Assembly: GCF_011683955.1 (NCBI RefSeq)
Contig: NZ_JAAQPI010000013.1
Span: 160,807 to 224,806, forward strand
DNA: 64,000 nucleotides
Direction of reading: 5' to 3'
DNA from: Pseudomaricurvus alkylphenolicus
GTDB taxonomy: Bacteria > Pseudomonadota > Gammaproteobacteria > Pseudomonadales > Cellvibrionaceae
In this document: positions 38,782 to 47,396 of the stretch, in pieces
Layout: each line of letters begins with the position of its first letter
Position numbering within the stretch: position 1 is the stretch's first letter
The notes under the pieces: model-generated
The model's input: the letters and a program-made list of their open reading frames with translations, nothing else
Databases searched by the model: none
Told to the model about the DNA's origin: nothing
Position numbers and translations under genes: made by a program

Positions 38782-39053
38782 AAACCTGACTGCGCGACCC
38801 TGTGATTCAGAACAGGGCATTTTAGCAGCAGGTTTGATAGTGATGCCACCACTGTCAGGCGCAATGGCTGGCGAGAGATTGGGATCTGACGGATTCCCTG
38901 GCGAGCATGGCATTAGCCTGCCGGGCAATCATCAATTGCTCAATGGTGGAAAAAGCCGGCACCACTGCCCGGGTTGGCGACTATCAAGCTCTCCTGTTCA
39001 TTCCTGCTCATATAGGTGGGAGCGACCGCCGCAACATATGCATAGGAAAGACC
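38782..39053. other. Short gap without a recognised gene
   Basis: Between the AraC regulator start and a weak 65-residue ORF. I see no clear promoter dyad, repeat or conserved protein here, only short open frames in several frames. Confidence 0.4.
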
Positions 39054-39251
39054 ATGAAACCCATAACGCTGAATACTCTCTATACATCAGTTCACGGGGG
39101 AGAGCGCATTGTCTTGCCAGACGGGATTGGAGGGCGCCAGAATCTCAATGCCATTATTGGCAACCAGGTTAATATGCTCTTGCGCCAAACACCGGCTGAG
39201 ATCATTAATATCCAACGCGGCAAATTTAAAACTGCAAGAACCAAAAATTAA
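39054..39251 (+). CDS. Small hypothetical protein (65 aa), doubtful
   Basis: ATG preceded by AGGAAAGACC, a good ribosome-binding site. The product runs from MKPITLNTLYTSVHGGERI to a basic end KTARTKN. No signal peptide or membrane span. I do not recognise it. The only argument for it is the SD and the absence of an alternative gene. Confidence 0.3.
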   Translation: MKPITLNTLYTSVHGGERIVLPDGIGGRQNLNAIIGNQVNMLLRQTPAEIINIQRGKFKTARTKN

Positions 39252-39794
39252 AGACAGGACTATATCGGTCGCGAGTTGCGTTCCACTCCAGCTTCGATTC
39301 GGTTATTGACTCGTTCTTGCATGGCGTCAGCTCATTAGTGGTTTCTCGCGACAGAGCTACCTGAAGCTTTGCCAACAAAATTACTCTTCTTTTGTTACAG
39401 CCAGAAAAACAATGGGTGTCATTATTTTTACCAAAATTACAAACAAGTTTCTTCAGACGCAGGTTGGCCATTTTCGCCCTATCAAGATCAATTCCAATTA
39501 AACCGCGCACCATAATGAAATCCTGGCGCACTCTTATGATGCGCAACCCCTTGGGAAAAACGTCTTAATTTACAGACTGAAAATCAAATCAGGCGATCGA
39601 CACAACCTCCATTTTTATTCCGAAAATTGTTCCCGTGATTTACATCAAAATGAAGAAAAACTCTTGGCATTTCTCTTGCTTTTGTAACATTAACGAAATA
39701 CTTTACGCGTACTTATATCGCACCTAAATATGGCCTCTGCCATTCAGAATCGACAAAGACGCGACGCGATATCAGGCGAAAGGGATTCAGCGAA
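39252..39794. other. AT-rich gap upstream of the PHA genes
   Basis: About 540 bp, more AT-rich than the surrounding genes, without a convincing ORF. A minus-strand frame at 39226-39546 has no recognisable features. The region contains the sigma-54-like promoter at 39665-39680. Confidence 0.5.
39665..39680 (+). promoter_or_regulatory. Sigma-54-like promoter upstream of phaC
   Basis: TGGCATTTCTCTTGCT: the -24 GG and the -12 GC are separated by exactly 10 bases, matching TGGCAc-N5-TTGCw in all but one base. It lies about 396 bp before the phaC start, so a long leader or the small ORF at 39795 would be transcribed first. Match is by eye. Confidence 0.45.
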
Positions 39795-40004
39795 ATGAGC
39801 AAAGATGCAACCATCAACTCACCGGCCAGCCACATCCGTACACCCTCTCTCGCCAGCGAAAGCAAACCCAAGTCAGATCAGGCCACCACCTTGACATTGA
39901 CAACGCACTCTTGGCTGCGGGCAAAAACCAGTAAACCCATCGATTTTTCTGAACAAAAGAAAAACCCGCATCAAGACGGGAAAACGACTAAGCCGACGCA
40001 CTAG
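39795..40004 (+). CDS. Small hypothetical protein (69 aa), doubtful
   Basis: Ser/Thr/Lys-rich sequence of low complexity (MSKDATINSPASHIRTPSL... KTTKPTH) between the sigma-54-like site and phaC. A weak AGGG lies about 13 bases upstream of the ATG. It could be a leader peptide, or just open by chance. Confidence 0.25.
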   Translation: MSKDATINSPASHIRTPSLASESKPKSDQATTLTLTTHSWLRAKTSKPIDFSEQKKNPHQDGKTTKPTH

Positions 40005-40075
40005 ATCGGCGCGACTCATCAACTTCGTGCACATTATTGAATCTTAAAAGGTACTCAGTACCAGGAGATATTTAC

Positions 40076-41839
40076 GTGGGATTAGACCAACATCAGCAAG
40101 ACTACCTGCAGACTGCCGGCAAACTGTTCAGCGACATGCTCAAAACCTGCCAGACCGCCAATCCAATGTTCAACCCCGACAAAATGGCGCAACTGTTCAA
40201 TAGCGGCAGCCAAATCGATACAGAAAAACTGCTTCAGGGCCAACTCAACCTGATGCAGCAACAATTGCAACTTTGGCAGAAAACCACCCGCGCCATGCTA
40301 GAGCAAAGCGAGCCGGAAAACGTGGTTGAAAACGACCGCAGCGACAAGCGCTTTAAAGACCGTGCCTGGAAGAATGACCCCGTCTTCAGCTACCTCAAAC
40401 AATCCTACCTGCTCAATGCACGCTTGCTGGAAGAAACCGTCGACAGTATCCACTTTGAAGACGAGAAAACCCGCGACCAAGCCAAATTCTTTACGCGCCA
40501 GTTTATCAGCTCCATGTCGCCCACCAACACGCCACTGACGAACCCTGAAGTCCACCGCAAAATTCAGGAAAGCCAGGGCCAGAGCCTGATGCAAGGATTT
40601 GAAAACTACCTGCACGATCTGCAAAAAAGCCCCATGGACAGTTTCAAAATCACCCAGACCCCCGAAGACGCCTTCGTACTGGGTAAAGACCTGGCCAACA
40701 CCCCCGGGCAGGTTGTCGCCCAGACCGATCTGATGCAGCTCATCCAGTACACCCCCACCACCGACAAAGTGCAGGAAGCACCGCTGCTGATCATCCCGCC
40801 CTTTATCAACAAGTACTACATCATGGACCTTGGAGCCCGCAAATCCATGGTCCGCTGGCTGGTGGAACAAGGCCACACCGTATTCATGATTTCCTGGGTC
40901 AACCCCACCCGTGAACTCTCCCACAAACGCCTGGACGACTACATGCTCGAAGGCCCGGTGGCCGCACTGGACGCTATCGAAAGCATCACCGGCCGCAAGA
41001 AAATCAACGTCGCCGGCTACTGCGTAGGCGGCACCCTGCTCGCCTGCACCGCCGCCTACCTGAAAGCCATTGGTGACGACCGTCTCAACAGCCTCACCTT
41101 CTTCGCCACCATGCTCGACTTCTCCGAGCCGGGCGAGATCGGCAATTTTGTCTCTGAAGAAATGGTCGAACTCTTGCGCCAGGAAACCGAACTCAAAGGC
41201 GTACTCGACGGCCGCAAAATCGGCCTTGGCTTCAACATGCTGCGGGAAAACAGCCTGTTCTGGTCCTACTTCGTCGACAACTACCTAAAAGGCAAACGCC
41301 CGGCGGCACTCGACATGCTGTTCTGGAACGGCGACGCCACCAACATCCCGGCTGCCGCCTACAACTTCTACCTGCGCAACGCCTACCTCGAAAACCGCAT
41401 CAAACAACCCGGTGGCATCAGCCTCAACGGCGTACCCATCGACCTGAGCGCCCCCAGCGTACCCACCTACGTCGTCGCCTCAGAAGCCGACCACATCGTA
41501 CTCTGGGAAAGCGCCTACCGCAGTGCTCAACTGCTGTCCGGCCCGACCCGTTTTATCCTCGCCTCCTCGGGCCACATCGCCGGCATCATCAACCCCGCTG
41601 ACCCCGGCAAATACCCCCACCGGGTACCTGCCGCCGACAGCGAAGGACAACCCTTGCCGGAAAAACCCGAACAATGGCTGGACAGCTCCGAGAAAGTCTC
41701 CGGCTCCTGGTGGAACGACTGGGTACAGTGGTTGCAGCCGCAGTCCGGCAAGGCAGTGAAAGCCAGAGAAGTGGGGACCAGCAAGGAGTATCCGGCGCTG
41801 GAAGCTGCACCGGGCAGCTACGTGAAAGTCAATATCTAG
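40076..41839 (+). CDS. phaC: Class I poly(3-hydroxyalkanoate) synthase
   Basis: About 587 residues, the usual class I length. The lipase-like box carries the catalytic Cys in NVAGYCVGGTLL (about C318), with SEADHIVLWES (Asp region) and SSGHIAGIINP (His) downstream. It polymerises 3-hydroxyacyl-CoA into PHA on the granule surface. GTG at 40076 with AGGAG at good spacing is preferred over the TTG at 40037. Followed by phaR. Confidence 0.95.
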   Translation: MGLDQHQQDYLQTAGKLFSDMLKTCQTANPMFNPDKMAQLFNSGSQIDTEKLLQGQLNLMQQQLQLWQKTTRAMLEQSEPENVVENDRSDKRFKDRAWKNDPVFSYLKQSYLLNARLLEETVDSIHFEDEKTRDQAKFFTRQFISSMSPTNTPLTNPEVHRKIQESQGQSLMQGFENYLHDLQKSPMDSFKITQTPEDAFVLGKDLANTPGQVVAQTDLMQLIQYTPTTDKVQEAPLLIIPPFINKYYIMDLGARKSMVRWLVEQGHTVFMISWVNPTRELSHKRLDDYMLEGPVAALDAIESITGRKKINVAGYCVGGTLLACTAAYLKAIGDDRLNSLTFFATMLDFSEPGEIGNFVSEEMVELLRQETELKGVLDGRKIGLGFNMLRENSLFWSYFVDNYLKGKRPAALDMLFWNGDATNIPAAAYNFYLRNAYLENRIKQPGGISLNGVPIDLSAPSVPTYVVASEADHIVLWESAYRSAQLLSGPTRFILASSGHIAGIINPADPGKYPHRVPAADSEGQPLPEKPEQWLDSSEKVSGSWWNDWVQWLQPQSGKAVKAREVGTSKEYPALEAAPGSYVKVNI

Positions 41840-41856
41840 CACGTGCAAAACTCATT

Positions 41857-41886
41857 GGTGGGTTAGGCTTCGCTAACCCACCCTAC
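41857..41886. repeat. GGTGGGTTAG hairpin downstream of phaC
   Basis: GGTGGGTTAG, then GCTTCG, then CTAACCCACC, then CTAC. A perfect 10-bp stem between phaC and phaR. Same sequence style as the internal palindromes of the MITE-like elements (GTAGGGTGGATTAG). Without a T run it is not a typical terminator. Confidence 0.7.
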
Positions 41887-42000
41887 AAATCCAACTACCC
41901 AGAGGTAGCGAGTCATCCAAGCCTTAGCCCCAACCCGTGCACTTCGCCCCGCCAACGCTTATACTGAACGACTGCCAGTTACCCGATAGCGAGACCGACG

Positions 42001-42438
42001 TTGATCACCATCAAGAAATACCCCAATCGCCGCCTCTACGACACCTCCCAGAGCCAGTACGTCAACCTCGACTACATTAAAAAACTGATCATCGACCACC
42101 AGGATTTCGAAGTTGTCGACTCCAAAAGCGGCGATGACCTCACCAAAAGCATCCTCCTGCAAATCATCACTGAACAGGAAACCAGCGACGAGCAATCCAT
42201 CCTCACCGACGTCTTGCTCAAACAGCTCATCCGCTTCTATGGTGGCGACATGCAAGTCTTCGTGCGCCAATACCTGGAAATGAGTCTCGCCAAATTCCTG
42301 CAACAACAAGACACCATGCAAGGCATGCTCAAAAACCTCATCGACGCCAATCCCATGACCACCTTCAATAAAATGATGCAACAAAACATGGACGCCTGGC
42401 AGTCTTTCACCCCGGGCAACAAAAAAGACAAAGACTGA
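42001..42438 (+). CDS. phaR: PHA synthesis regulator PhaR
   Basis: 145 residues. N-terminal DNA-binding domain ITIKKYPNRRLYDTSQSQYVNLDYI is the PHB/PHA accumulation regulator signature, followed by LLQIITEQE and a helical granule-binding region. Represses phasin and its own synthesis until PHA granules titrate it away. TTG start at 42001; upstream in-frame sequence lacks a better start. Confidence 0.93.
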   Translation: MITIKKYPNRRLYDTSQSQYVNLDYIKKLIIDHQDFEVVDSKSGDDLTKSILLQIITEQETSDEQSILTDVLLKQLIRFYGGDMQVFVRQYLEMSLAKFLQQQDTMQGMLKNLIDANPMTTFNKMMQQNMDAWQSFTPGNKKDKD

Positions 42439-42449
42439 TAAACGGACAC

Positions 42450-42477
42450 AAAAAAACCGCCGGATGGCGGTTTTTTT
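42450..42477. terminator. Bidirectional terminator between phaR and phaZ
   Basis: AAAAAAACCGCC, loop GGAT, GGCGGTTTTTTT. A perfect stem with an A run and a T run on the two sides, positioned between the convergent phaR and PHA depolymerase genes. Confidence 0.92.
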
Positions 42478-42496
42478 ATCGGTGAATGGCAACAAC

Positions 42497-43714
42497 TCAA
42501 CTGTACTTGCGAATAAACTCCGTCACCAACGGTCGTACCTGCTTGCGGAACTTTGAACCACTGAAAATCCCATAGTGGCCCGCCCCCTCCTGCAAGTGAT
42601 GTTTACGCATCGACTTGGGAATATTGCTGCACATATCCTGTGCTGCCTCTGTCTGACCAATACCGCAAATATCGTCGTCCGCGCCTTCCACCGTCAACAG
42701 CGCCGTATTCTTGATCGCCGTCAAATCCACCGGCTTACCCTGATACGTCATAGTGCCATTAGCCAGCGCATTGTCCTTAAACACCCGCTCAATCGTCTCC
42801 AGATAAAACTCCGCCGGAATATCCAACACCGCCAGATACTCATCGTAAAACGCGCGGTAACGATCACTATCCTCCTGATCCCCGGAAACAATATTGCGCA
42901 TAAACATCAGCGACTTCTTCAGATGAGTATCCAGATTCATACTCAAAAAACCGCCCAACTGCAAAAATCCCGGATACACCTTGCGACCCGCACCCGGATA
43001 GCCGTTGGGCACCGTCATAATCGCAAACCCCTTGAACCAATCCACACTGTGCTCACGGGCATATTCATTCACCCGAGTCGGATTTCTGTCCGTATTCAGC
43101 GGCCCGGCCATCAACGTCAGCGATTTGGGCGTAGAAACACTATTCTGCTCCGCCATTACCGCCGTCGCGATCAACGCCTGTACCGTCGGCTGACAAATAG
43201 CAATGACGTGTACATCCTCTCCCAGAAGCTCCATAAACTCGATCAAATAGGAGACGTAACAATCGAACGTAAATGGACCCTCTTCAGCCGGGACTTCACG
43301 GGCGTCCAGCCAATCCGTGACATACACCTCATGGCGAGGCAACAACCCCTCCACCGTGCCCTTCAGCAAGGTCGCATGATGACCGGACAAAGGCGCCACC
43401 AACAACACCTTATTCTTATGCTTGCGCCCCTGGCGCTTGAAATGAATCAGATCACAAAACGGCTTCGAATGCTCGATCTGCTCGCGAACCATCACCGTCT
43501 GACCATCAATCGTGGTAGAACGGATCTCAAAACCCAACTTATCGTAGGTTTTAGTGGCACGCATGGCCGACTCCAACATCGCGTTGGTCGCCCGCCCCAT
43601 CCAGGTATGACTGAACGGATTAAACGGATGGCTGGTCATCTCGTGCGCCAGGCTATAAAAGCCATGAAACGCATTCGCGGTTTTAACGGTATAGTCGTAG
43701 GCTTGGTAACGCAT
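42497..43714 (-). CDS. phaZ: Intracellular PHA depolymerase
   Basis: 405 residues. The N-terminus (MRYQAYDYTVKTANAFHGFYSL) and the nucleophile motif VIAICQPTVQAL with Cys in place of Ser are typical of intracellular PhaZ enzymes. The ligand loop TVEGADDDICGIGQT and the His in GAGHYGIFSGSKF complete the triad. It mobilises stored PHA. Converges with phaR; the phasin gene follows upstream on the same strand. Confidence 0.93.
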   Translation of the reverse strand: MRYQAYDYTVKTANAFHGFYSLAHEMTSHPFNPFSHTWMGRATNAMLESAMRATKTYDKLGFEIRSTTIDGQTVMVREQIEHSKPFCDLIHFKRQGRKHKNKVLLVAPLSGHHATLLKGTVEGLLPRHEVYVTDWLDAREVPAEEGPFTFDCYVSYLIEFMELLGEDVHVIAICQPTVQALIATAVMAEQNSVSTPKSLTLMAGPLNTDRNPTRVNEYAREHSVDWFKGFAIMTVPNGYPGAGRKVYPGFLQLGGFLSMNLDTHLKKSLMFMRNIVSGDQEDSDRYRAFYDEYLAVLDIPAEFYLETIERVFKDNALANGTMTYQGKPVDLTAIKNTALLTVEGADDDICGIGQTEAAQDMCSNIPKSMRKHHLQEGAGHYGIFSGSKFRKQVRPLVTEFIRKYS

Positions 43715-43862
43715 CGAATCACCCTACTGGTTGGTCAGAAAAATTTGCGCGGGACAGGTACCACAACGCAGCTCAATCCGCGAGAGCGGGAGCTGCGCCG
43801 GGCAGGCCGGCGCTACAACATGCCGACCCGGGGAATGGCCTTTAGACCAAAGGCGATGCCTA

Positions 43863-44246
43863 TTACTTGGCAGCAGCAGCCTTGGTAGCAGCCTTAGTCG
43901 CCTTGGCGGTAACTTCAGCAGCGTTTTCCTTGGCTTCAGCGAAAGCAGTCTTCAAAACTTCACCCACTTTCTCCTGAGCCTGAGTCATAACAGCGTAAGC
44001 ATCCTTGGTAGTCGCAACCAACTTCTCCTGAACACCCTCGGCGTAAGACTTCTGAGCCTCCAGAATGGCGCCCATATCCTTCTGCTCGCTGACATTCTTG
44101 GCGAAGTTAACGCCGTCATTCATCATGCCGGTGAACAGGTTGGTCTGCTGCTGCAGCAACTGCTCGGTAACCTGGGCATTGATAGTAGCCAGGTCGCTAA
44201 CAGGCTTAAGGGTACGCTGGAACTGCTCGGTGATCTGATCAAACAT
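43863..44246 (-). CDS. phaP: Phasin
   Basis: 127 residues. The core (TINAQVTEQLLQQQTNLFTGMM, EAQKSYAEGVQEKLVATTKDAYAVM) is a phasin helix bundle. The C-terminus is a low-complexity Ala/Lys run, like phasin or histone-like tails that may also bind DNA. AGGAGAC precedes the ATG at 44246. Coats PHA granules; expected to be repressed by PhaR. The 148-bp gap to phaZ holds two small hairpins (GCGCCG/CGGCGC and GCCTTT/AAAGGC) without T runs. Confidence 0.92.
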   Translation of the reverse strand: MFDQITEQFQRTLKPVSDLATINAQVTEQLLQQQTNLFTGMMNDGVNFAKNVSEQKDMGAILEAQKSYAEGVQEKLVATTKDAYAVMTQAQEKVGEVLKTAFAEAKENAAEVTAKATKAATKAAAAK

Positions 44247-44452
44247 GGCTAATGTCTCCTGAAATTTGTTTATGCTGCATAGCAGCAAAGTGCGAGCAAA
44301 TAATACCCAGCTGAACAAACACCGGTCAACGACATTTTTGTTGCAGTGCAGCAAAACCCAATATTATTTAAGCATAAAAATCAACTTTCTTATTCCAAAT
44401 TACAAATGCCCCATATTAATGAGGCACCCAACATTGAGCTCTTCAGAGTCAA

Positions 44453-44613
44453 AGGTGGCTGGGGTCTTGTTTTCAGAGCGTAAAAGAGGAGCGCTGAAGG
44501 CGCCCAAGAGACCAACGTTTTGTGTTGGGCTCTTGGGCAACTGAAGGTACCCCGGAGGGGCGCCCGACAGCTCTGAAAACAAGACCCCAGCCGCCTGTAG
44601 TGGCACCCAACCC
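44453..44613 (+). repeat. 144-bp structured repeat, copy 2 (plus tail)
   Basis: Outer arms 44453-44479 and 44570-44596 pair over 27 positions (GGGGTCTTGTTTTC with GAAAACAAGACCCC). The inner arm is GAGACCAAC / GTTGGGCTC, extended by CCCAA / TTGGG, and the small hairpin is CCCCGGAGGGG. Exactly the same length as copy 1 at 19221. A GAGGCACCCAAC element also precedes it (44421). It lies in the divergent 549-bp gap between the phasin and dipeptidase genes. Confidence 0.85.
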
Positions 44614-44795
44614 AGCACCCCCCCCCTGCTGCAGCGCAACAAAAACACCTCACCCCGGCCAAATATCACCAACAAACTGAGGACAACCCACCCCCAAACG
44701 TCCTACCCCAGAACCCACCAACACATCTGGCATCCGGCCCCACAGCATGATTCAATAAATCCGCCGGAAATCCATAACAACCACAAGGAGCGCCC

Positions 44796-46013
44796 GTGAA
44801 GCCAACCTCACACCTGATCAAAAACCTGCGCAACAGCCTGCTGGCCACCACCCTTGCCACTTGCGCCACCTTGCCGGCACAAGCAGCCCCCAGCCAAAAA
44901 GCCATCGACATCGCCCACAAATACCCGATCGTCGACGGCCATATTGACGTTCCCTACCGTATGCAACGCCACTGGGAAGACGTCACCCAGGCCACCGAAA
45001 GAGGCGACTTCGACTACCCGAGAGCCAAACAGGGCGGCCTCGACGCCCCCTTTATGTCCATCTATATTCCAGCGGTAAAAGAAGCTGACGGCGCCAAAGA
45101 ACTGGCTGACGTCCTCATCGACCAAGTCGAAGCCATCGTCTACCGCGCCCCCGACAAATTCACCATCGCCCGCACCGCCGCCGACATACGCGACAGCTTC
45201 AAAGCCGGTAAAATCGCGCTGCCCCTGGGCATGGAAAACGGCGCCGCCATCGAAGGTGACCTCAAAAACCTCAAACACTTCTACGACCGCGGCATCCGCT
45301 ACATCACCCTCGCCCACTCCAAATCCAACCACATCTCAGACTCCTCCTACGACAAAGCCAAAATCTGGAAAGGCCTGAGCCCCTTTGGAGCGGACATGGT
45401 CAGAGAAATGAACCGCCTCGGCATCATGATCGACATCTCCCACGTCTCGGATTCCGCCTTCTACGAAGTCCTGGAACTCACCGAAGCACCCGTGATCGCC
45501 TCCCACTCCTCCCTGCGACACTTTACCCCGGGTCTGGAGCGTAATGTCGGCGACAAAATGCTTAAAGCCCTGGCCAAAAACGACGGGGTCATCATGATCA
45601 ACTTCGGCAGCTTCTTTGTGACTGAAACCGCCATGCGCTGGGGCAACGAATTCAACGCCGCCAGAACTGCCTTCGAAAAACTCCAGGGAGACAAACTCAC
45701 CCCGGAAGCCAGTCTGGCCTTTGCCAAAAGCTACCGCGAACGCTTCCCCTACCCCTTCGCCAGCATCAGTGACGTCGTCGACCACATCGACCGCGCCCGC
45801 AAACTCGTGGGCATCGATCACATCGGTCTGGGTTCCGACTACGACGGCGTCGGCGACTCTCTGCCAGAGGGCCTAAAGGACGTCTCCACCTACCCGGCAC
45901 TGATCGAAGCACTGCTGGATCGCGGATATCGCGAAAAAGACATCGCCAAAATCCTCGGCGGCAATGTACTGCGGGTCATGGAAGCCGTAGAATCCTACGC
46001 CGCCAAACACTAA
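44796..46013 (+). CDS. Membrane dipeptidase, peptidase family M19, exported
   Basis: 405 residues with a signal peptide (LLATTLATCATLPAQA). Zinc ligands: VDGHIDVPYR, then GMENGAA (bridging Glu), ISHVSDSAFYEV and ASHSSLRHF. Also DHIGLGSDYDGV near the C-terminus. Hydrolyses dipeptides, including D-amino-acid-containing ones. GTG start with AAGGAG. The next gene begins 10 bp after the stop. Confidence 0.9.
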   Translation: MKPTSHLIKNLRNSLLATTLATCATLPAQAAPSQKAIDIAHKYPIVDGHIDVPYRMQRHWEDVTQATERGDFDYPRAKQGGLDAPFMSIYIPAVKEADGAKELADVLIDQVEAIVYRAPDKFTIARTAADIRDSFKAGKIALPLGMENGAAIEGDLKNLKHFYDRGIRYITLAHSKSNHISDSSYDKAKIWKGLSPFGADMVREMNRLGIMIDISHVSDSAFYEVLELTEAPVIASHSSLRHFTPGLERNVGDKMLKALAKNDGVIMINFGSFFVTETAMRWGNEFNAARTAFEKLQGDKLTPEASLAFAKSYRERFPYPFASISDVVDHIDRARKLVGIDHIGLGSDYDGVGDSLPEGLKDVSTYPALIEALLDRGYREKDIAKILGGNVLRVMEAVESYAAKH

Positions 46014-46023
46014 AGAGCGTTCT

Positions 46024-46686
46024 ATGCAAACCACTCCACACCTCATCTGGGACCGACACACCCGCCTGTTTCACTGGGCCCTGGTGCTGACCTTTAGCGC
46101 CTCCATGATCACCGGGCTGTCCGGCGAGATGGACTGGATGGAGTGGCACCTGTACTGCGGTTACGGCATGCTGGGGTTGATCACCTTCCGGCTGCTTACC
46201 GGCATACTGGCGCGCGATTACGGGCACTTCTCCCGCTTTCCCATACATCCGCGCCATGTAAAAGCCTATGCAAGGGGGGAAAAGCAATACGCCGGGCACA
46301 ACCCCATGGGCTCATGGATGGTCATCATCATGCTGATGGCGCTCGCCGCCCAGGCCCTCAGTGGCCTGCTGACCACCGACGACTTTATGTTTGAGGGACC
46401 CTGGGTCTATAACGCGGACGAATTCTGGATCAGCCTGGCTGGAAAAGTCCACCACAACAACTGGATACTGCTGCTGGCCCTGGTGGCCTGTCACATAATC
46501 GCCGTGCTGGTGTATCGTTTTGGCAAACGTCAGGACTTGATCACACCGATGGTCACCGGCAGAAAATGGTTGCATCGGGATTTGCTCACCGACCTGGAAG
46601 CTGTAGTGCCGCTATCAGTGTTAAGGCTGGCACTGCTTCTGGGCAGTGCCGCCGGTTTGACCTGGGCAGCCGTTACACTGCCCTGA
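46024..46686 (+). CDS. Cytochrome b561 family membrane protein
   Basis: 220 residues. Haem-binding His residues in WDRHTRLFHWALV, WHLYCGYGML, and HHNNWILLLALVACHIIAV suggest a four-helix di-haem b561 (Ni/Fe-hydrogenase type b subunit family). A fifth hydrophobic segment ends the protein. It probably passes electrons from the quinone pool to a periplasmic cytochrome. Convergent with a cytochrome c' gene, stop to stop 18 bp. Confidence 0.88.
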   Translation: MQTTPHLIWDRHTRLFHWALVLTFSASMITGLSGEMDWMEWHLYCGYGMLGLITFRLLTGILARDYGHFSRFPIHPRHVKAYARGEKQYAGHNPMGSWMVIIMLMALAAQALSGLLTTDDFMFEGPWVYNADEFWISLAGKVHHNNWILLLALVACHIIAVLVYRFGKRQDLITPMVTGRKWLHRDLLTDLEAVVPLSVLRLALLLGSAAGLTWAAVTLP

Positions 46687-46704
46687 TTGATCGCAAACGC
46701 GCCA

Positions 46705-47148
46705 TCAATCTTCTTTAAAATCATCATGGCAACCCTTGCAGGTGCCACCCAAAGCCTTGGCGGCTGACGCCAGGGCCTTCACATCGCCATTACCCGCGGT
46801 AGCTGCCAGAGCATCGGCTTTATTCACAAACTTATCCATTGCCTCTTTAAAGGCTTCCGGTTTGCTCCAGATGTCTGAGCTGGCGCTGGTCTTGCCACTG
46901 TCAGTGCCCTCAGGGAAGGTATGCACAGCTATCTTCGACAGATGAGCAATGCTGTCGGCGTGGAACTGACGGTTGGGGGCAAAGCTCTCTGGACCACGCA
47001 AGGTTGAAAAAATAGATGTCAGGTGGCCGGAAATCGCGTTCATCACCCCCTGGCGGTGCTTAATCAAGGCCTTGCTGTCTGCTGCCTGAACCCCGGCGGT
47101 GGCTGCCAGGCTCCCCAAAACAATCATCGGCAGGAAGATCTTTTTCAT
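46705..47148 (-). CDS. Cytochrome c' (class II cytochrome c)
   Basis: 147 residues. A signal peptide (MKKIFLPMIVLGSLAATAGVQA), a four-helix-bundle body, and the haem motif CKGCH close to the C-terminus (CKGCHDDFKED), all typical of cytochrome c'. Possibly binds NO or accepts electrons from the neighbouring b561. The ATG at 47148 gives the right signal peptide; the frame remains open far upstream. Confidence 0.92.
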   Translation of the reverse strand: MKKIFLPMIVLGSLAATAGVQAADSKALIKHRQGVMNAISGHLTSIFSTLRGPESFAPNRQFHADSIAHLSKIAVHTFPEGTDSGKTSASSDIWSKPEAFKEAMDKFVNKADALAATAGNGDVKALASAAKALGGTCKGCHDDFKED

Positions 47149-47396
47149 AATGGTCATCTCTTTGCTAAAGTCTCTGTTTATTAACATCTCTGTCAGGTCT
47201 AACAACGGTCTTTCGGCAGTGGCAGCGCCCATGAGGCAAACCTCCACGGCGCTTTCGACAAACTTTAGCGCTGAAGGTTGCAAAGGTTGGCTCGCTTGCC
47301 GGCAAGTCGCGGCCAAGACTGCCAAAACCATTGTATTGACGCAACCACTAGTTGGCGTGGTTAGCATTTAAATTGCTGAGAAAAAAGGGAATTGCC

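Noticed and set aside
43715..43862. Small GC-rich hairpins between phaZ and phaP considered as terminators
   Set aside because: No T run follows on the relevant strand, and the genes are probably transcribed separately anyway.
42575..43888. Open frame of 437 codons opposite phaZ
   Set aside because: No recognisable domain; phaZ on the minus strand is clear.
44390..44662. 90-residue minus-strand ORF across the structured repeat
   Set aside because: Consists almost wholly of the hairpin arms and is not conserved as protein between the two copies.
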